Under the pieces are notes generated by a model, which saw only the letters and a program-made list of their open reading frames with translations, made no database searches and was not told the DNA's origin. From positions 71,246-135,245 of the forward strand of contig MU839180.1 in NCBI GenBank assembly GCA_030685235.1: DNA of 64,000 nucleotides, written 5' to 3'. Position 1 is the first letter of the stretch. Each line of letters opens with the position of its first letter. Origin of the DNA: Copromyces sp. CBS 386.78. Taxonomy: Eukaryota > Ascomycota > Sordariomycetes > Sordariales > Sordariaceae. A program made the translations under genes and the position numbers. This document shows, one piece after another, positions 59,001 through 64,000 of this stretch.

Positions 59001-60529
59001 GAGCCTCCTCTTTTCACTATCACTTTCGCTTGGCTAGGCGAGCTAGGGTAGTGTGTAAATGTGATGGGTATACAGTCCTTGGAGGGGATTTCACGATGTA
59101 GCGAGAGTCTAGTGTTAGAGGTAGGGTCATTTGAGGATGGGAAAGGTGGATGATGTGATGACATTGACGGCGGATGATTTGTGAGGAGGCTGGGGACATG
59201 GTGACCCGCGCTACAGTACCTGTCCGGAGATATGTACCTACTCACAAGTACATAGCAATGACAAAGCAAGCAAGCAACAATTGCAGCCTCCTTTTTCTTG
59301 TGTTGTTGTCCAGGCCTTCTTTTCTCTTCTTTTTCTCTGTTTTGTGGTGGATCATACCGTGTCTCGGGAAGCCAGAAAGGGGTCCTTCCTAGCCGAAGCC
59401 GAGAAGAAGAAAGGGGAAGGAAGAGCCGAAATCAAGGGAATTATCATGAGAGTAGACCGTACTGTTTCTCAAGAAGCAAGAGAGCTGTCCAGCAAGAAGA
59501 AGAAGTACGCCAACGCCGCCGCCTCCTTCCACACTGATTGTTTTCGTTGCCTTTGCGTTCAAGCACCCCTCTCGAGCCACTCCTCCCGAGGCTGGGTATC
59601 GTTGATTGTCTGCTGTTTTTGTGGTTTTGTGTCACCCTTGTCACGCTGGTGTGATTCGGTACCAGTTCCTGCTTTGTTTGTGCGCCTTTCCCGGCCAGCC
59701 GACCTGAGTCCACGGCGGCGGCGCAGTTGCGCGGCTCAGGAAACAGTCTCTGGCTTGATAGCAAACGGCACCTTGAGGGGGGGTTTCGGGGGTCAACACT
59801 TGACCAGTGGAATGTTTAGAGAGAGGCGTTGGCGTGGGAGGCTGACAAGAAACAGGCGCGGGTTGTTGGTGTCATTCTATCTAAAGCTGACCAACGACTC
59901 TGCCTAAAGGGACAAAATAAATGAAGACTAACGGGAAATCAATATGGGGACGCATCCGATGCCTCGAGTGCCCGTGTGTGATACTCCCAAGGTGGGTTCC
60001 AGGGTGCAAGGCAATGTTTGTTGTACGTTCACTAGTTTTGAGGCACCCGGCAGGCATAGCCCGGAAGATGTCCGGACATGCCCCAGTGAAGCGAGACGTT
60101 ATGTAAGAGCCTCTGTTAGTGCATCACCACAAAACTCATACAATTCAGGGATTCTGGTTAACAGGCCTCAGGAACAAAGCGACCGCTGAAACGAAGCACA
60201 CTCAGCGGGACTCACATGACCTCGCGAGCGCTTTGATGATGGAGACGCGGCAAGGAACGGGCACCTTTGCAAAGTCGTGTTCCAGATCGACGTGTTGACC
60301 AAACACTCGCACTTCATTCCATCAGTTGCAATGTTTAACCAACCTGCCGTGCACCTTCACTCCAGTTTTGACCCGTCAGTGGCTGTTATTTGACCAGCAC
60401 ATTCAGTTTTCGCATCCCGACAACGCCACGACCGCCTACTGGATCGCTTTAATAATCGGTCGACGTCGTGACAGCCTGGAAGGCGCCCTTACGACCAACG
60501 AGTCCAAAGCAAACAATCTACGTTGTGCC
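53001..60529. other. gene-poor, normal-composition region, part 2
   Basis: As in part 1, no protein gene can be supported. The longest frames (53535-54257, 59281-59907) are low in bias, and 59281-59907 begins at a non-ATG codon. A G-rich to T-rich switch occurs at 57400-57930. ACATGACATG-like microsatellite units lie near 58070. The right end should contain the promoter of the BRCT gene. Confidence 0.5.
57430..57607 (+). repeat. G-rich tract cluster
   Basis: Runs of five to twelve G recur on the plus strand, including a 7-G and a 7-G run separated by A near 57436-57450 and a run of about 12 G ending at 57606. Such spacing could form G-quadruplexes. Long T tracts follow at 57660-57930. Confidence 0.7.
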
Positions 60530-61625
60530 ATGGCTCCTCCTGTCCATCCCAAGCAGCCGCCACCGGCAGAGCCAGTTCATTCTGGCCGCGCATTCGACCC
60601 GTGGAATTCGGTAGCGGCCGGTCATCAGCGAGCCGAAACTCGGGTGCCAACCGGGTGGCGTGAATCTCGTGCCAGGAAACTGCAGAGTCAGTTCCGCGCC
60701 GGCCCTTCCGGTGGCGACCGCATCTCGGACTCCTTTGGTGCTGGCGCCCAACATTTCGACGAGAAGCGTGGCGTCCTGGTCCCAAAGGAGGTACGAGCTC
60801 GTGCACTGAACAGCGTTGCCGATATGCTACGGAACCCTGGCACCATGGCGACGGCGTCACAAACAACTTCGCAGCCACAGGCTTGTCTGCCAGAAGAGAA
60901 AGGGCTACAGAAAGGGGCCGAGTATGTTCAAGACGATGATACTCAGGGGTTGGGACACGTCCAACAACGACAGAAGGAGGACGAGGAGGAGAAAGGCCCA
61001 AGCACCATCAGGAAAATCTTTCATGGGTTGAATATATACGTGAATGGTAGCACTCATCCTCTGATCTCTGATCATAAACTGAAGCAAGTCCTCGCCGAGA
61101 ATGGCGCTCGTATGTCCATCCATCTCGGTCGTCGCCAAGTCACCCACGTCATCCTAGGCAAACCGGCCGGTCGAAATACCGGCGCCGGTGGCGGACTCGC
61201 CGGCGGGAAACTGGAGAAAGAGATCCGCAGAGTCGGCGGTTGTGGCGTCAAGTATGTCGGTGTCGAATGGTAAGTCCGCCCCCTTTCCCTAGCAATAAGC
61301 TGGGCATAGGACATGCGTATACTGTGCTACTACGTACTTCTTCCCTTCCATGTTCGTCTTCCTTGGGACTCCGTAAAGTCTCTTCCCAAACTCAAACGAT
61401 CATTCACCCACCCCCTCTCCGATGGTTGAACCGGCGGTGCATTGTGCACTGCTTGACGGATACTGTGCTTACGCTAACGCTGTCCTCTCCTTCCCGACCA
61501 GGGTTCTGGAGAGCATCAAGGCAGGCAAGCGGCTGCCCGAGGCGAGGTTCGCTAACCTCAAGATCGCGGCAAAGGGGCAGCAAAGCGTTCTCTCCGCCTT
61601 CTCGAAGGACAAGCCGCCAGCATGA
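60530..61625 (+). CDS. BRCT-domain protein
   Basis: Two exons, 60530-61269 and 61502-61625, give 287 residues; the 232-bp intron has a GTAAGT donor, a GCTAAC branch-like site and a CAG acceptor, and splits the Trp codon of VEWVLESIKAG. Residues 1-160 are disordered, with a WRESRARKLQSQFR segment and an acidic run QRQKEDEEEKG. The BRCT domain spans about residues 162-265: IFHGLNIYVNGSTHPLISDH, then ARMSIHLGRRQVTHVILG, then VKYVGVEWVLESIKAGKRLP with the conserved Trp. BRCT domains bind phosphopeptides or partner proteins in DNA repair and checkpoint pathways. The VNG and late Trp pattern recalls the REV1-type BRCT, but no polymerase follows, so it is a small stand-alone protein. ATG 60530 opens the coding-like part. 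Confidence 0.82.
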
Positions 61626-64000
61626 TGATGGACCTACTAGGGCGCATTCCGACGATGAGGAGGAGGATAACGCCAGATGAAAAGGCGCCGTGAAGGACAG
61701 ACACGGGAGCTTACATGGTGTGTTGTATGGCAGCCGCTGCCTCGACTATCTTGGTCCTTTTTTTTTTTTCCTTGTCCTGTCCAAGGTTCCGGGTTACTAT
61801 GCTTTCCCGACCTCACGCCTCGCTTGCGTTAGCTGGGTGAAGCAGAGTAACCTTGGATGGGGGAGGAAGTGATGTGTGCGAGAAGCAGTGGCACGCACGC
61901 CTTTCATCCCTAGCACGATGACACGCCACGACAGCTTACAACCAGCGGAACGAAGCAAAAGGGCCACATACCTAGCACGACGATGTATTACCGGCGCCAC
62001 GATCAACGATGGAGATACAGCAGAGAGAACAGCACGACACAGGACGCTTTGCCAGGATGAGGAGTGTCGTGCCGTACGGCGTTTGGGGAAGGTAAGGTCT
62101 GGGTCTAGGCCAGACGAGGCACGGTTCGTCACGATGACAACGAAAGGCCACCCACCAGGTGTTCAAAAACAGGCGATCCTATCCCATCCGTATACCGTCA
62201 TTAAGGACGGGTGTGTCTACTGCCTATCATCTTTCTTTTTTTTCAAAACTCAAAGCGGTCTTCGGTTGCCCTTTCCTTGCTTCCTTCCCGACGCCTGTGT
62301 GTCTGTTCGCCACTACGAGAACTTCGTCTACTCCTCATGTTACTCCATCGCCTTTTTATCTGCTTTCACCGCATATGAGCAACAGTCTTTATTCCTTCTC
62401 TCTACCGCTCGCTGCCTTCTTGGCTGCATCAGAGGTATGGTTGGACAATGGGTGCGTACTAGGTTCCAGGCGAACGCCGAAAGGCGACATCGGCGGCGAG
62501 AGCGGCGGCGTGCGGCGCGCCGTAACCAAAGGTGCCTCTCCCCCTGGTTTTCTGTTGTCCCAGGTCGGTCAGCATACATACAAAGAGGCAACGGACAGAT
62601 AGGACAAGGGACAAGGGGTGAATGAGGACGAGCGGTGGTGGTCGTGGTCGTGGTCGTGGTGGTGCTGAATGGGCATGGGCGGGGGTGTTGGTGGTCAATC
62701 AATCTCTTTTGGGGAGGTTGTTTGCTCCAACGAAAACCAGAAAGCTGCACGATATATTAACCTGCAGCACGTACGTGGTCGACCCGTCTCGCCTGCTTGG
62801 GTTGCTTGGTGACGATTCTCGGTTTTCGTCAAGGGTAGCCAGGCGGTGCAATTAATTTGTTTTCTTAGGGGGGAATTCAGGAGTTCTGGATGGATGGGAC
62901 CAGCCGAAGCTGACTAGGATTGGGATTGTGAACATCGCTATACTATGACTTTGCTGTGTGGGGGGATTGAATGGATATGGATAGATGTCGTTGAGGAGAA
63001 GCTATAGTGCGTGGCGTCACACCGTTACGCTCTTTCCTCGTGATGGACGGGTTATCGCATGCTAGTGTTGTCGTCGTTGCCGTTGCCTTTCTCTTCATTC
63101 CCCTCTCTCACACACGCTCTGTCTGTCTCTCTGTTGTCTTTGCCTCCGCACAAGTCTTCTCTCTCCCTCTGTTTCCGTGCCTCCCTCCCGCTCGTTCCCA
63201 CCCCGATCTTCCCTTCCCCTTTCTTGCATAGCATAGCATGGCATTGCATGGCATGACATGACATGGCATGATGTCAAACTAGGATCACCTTGAATGGAGA
63301 CTGACACAACACAGACAACAGACCGTTTGGATTCCTTCTGTGCAATTCGTTGGTTCTGCGGTGCCTGTCATGCTCACGGATGGACACAGCGCTTCACATA
63401 ACGTGCACGCACACGTTTTCTAGATAGTCTTAGGTAGAGCTAGGGCAGGGTAAGCTAGGTTAGTGAAGGGAGATGCTCAACAGGTAGTTGACGCTTTTGC
63501 ATTGTCGGATCTCCGCTGCGCTTCCCTCTTTCTGAAGTCTGGACGACCGATAAAGTATGGGCAGATGGGCTGAGCCGTCAAGGCCGAATGGCCGGTGGTG
63601 GAACGTGCCTACGTTAGTAGTAGCCTAGACCGGCTCCACCTGGTATAATGTCCTTACTTTGACTATCTTGGCAACAGATTATAGGACAGCCGACGAATGT
63701 GTTATTTGTGTCCGCTATATCTTCTGATTTCGTTGGTGTCTGTTGGCTAGGGTCTGGATCTTGGGCATCGGGAGCCCATTTCTGCCGCTTGCTATGTTAC
63801 GACTGCCTCCATAATCAGAAAACTGAGATCATCACTGAAAGGCTCCATGAGCATTACAAGTTGGCTTCCTCCTCACGTCTCGATCCATGTTGGCCTAGCC
63901 AACTAACTGACTTGGTTGGTCTTGCGTTGTCAGTTCTGTGAGACCTCATGGTCCGACGCCGAAAACCAGGTAAAGTGAGAACAGTTTAATGAAGACTTGA
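61626..64000. other. intergenic region to the right edge
   Basis: No gene is supported. The 249-codon frame at 61876-62625 begins at GTG, is Arg-rich throughout and has no domain. Microsatellites: GGTCGT units at about 62635-62660, and GCATG/GACATG units at about 63226-63272. Confidence 0.55.

Noticed and set aside
59281..59907. 208-codon open frame (+)
   Set aside because: Begins at TTG, not ATG; overlaps another frame on the opposite strand; no family features.
61876..62625. 249-codon open frame (+)
   Set aside because: Begins at GTG, Arg-rich, includes T-tract and microsatellite-like sequence; looks non-coding.
6030..63300. CRISPR arrays, bacterial operons or phage genes
   Set aside because: None seen; the gene structure is eukaryotic with spliceosomal introns.

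Overview
This window looks like nuclear DNA of a filamentous ascomycete, most likely a Sordariomycete close to the Sordariales. The genes have short GT..AG introns of about 50-230 bp. There is a StuA/ASM-1-type APSES regulator, a COP9 signalosome subunit, a GID complex subunit and an INO80 Ies4-type subunit. A 15 kb AT-rich block of repeat relics carries the CpA-to-TpA damage typical of repeat-induced point mutation (RIP). Species was not determined.

Layout. 1-1870: CCCH zinc-finger gene (+), perhaps cut at the window's left edge. 3390-5008: CSN3 (+). 6850-9362: Gid1/RanBPM (-), whose reading frame runs on past its stop codon into a Glu/Gln-rich, repeat-bearing tail down to 6172. 10441-10795 and 15490-15853: two short inverted-repeat elements, each with TA target duplications. 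12074-13010: Ies4-like gene (-). 15233-15306: tRNA-Asn(GTT) (-). 16481-18348: MFS drug/H+ antiporter (-).

19235-34621: AT-rich block bounded by 64-bp inverted repeats. It holds a Tad-like LINE relic, a 7.3 kb Ty3/Gypsy element (309-bp LTRs, ATCCG target duplication) inserted inside a 435-bp inverted-repeat element, an unclassified relic, and AT-only tandem repeats at both ends.

35321-36661: gamma-glutamyl phosphate reductase (+). 37404-39926: coiled-coil spindle/kinetochore-type protein (-). 41493-43418: StuA (-). About 17 kb from 43419 to 60529 has no credible protein gene although its base composition is ordinary. 60530-61625: BRCT protein (+). 61626-64000 shows no gene.

The genes are unrelated housekeeping and regulatory loci, each with its own promoter, and do not form a cluster or pathway. 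The most unusual signal is the in-frame tail behind the Gid1 stop codon. It has two UAG stops and one UGA stop, in a fungal class where sexual-stage A-to-I editing is known to recode UAG. The next most unusual are the inverted-repeat borders of the RIP block, the nested transposons, and a small patch of undamaged sequence in the Gypsy gag region.
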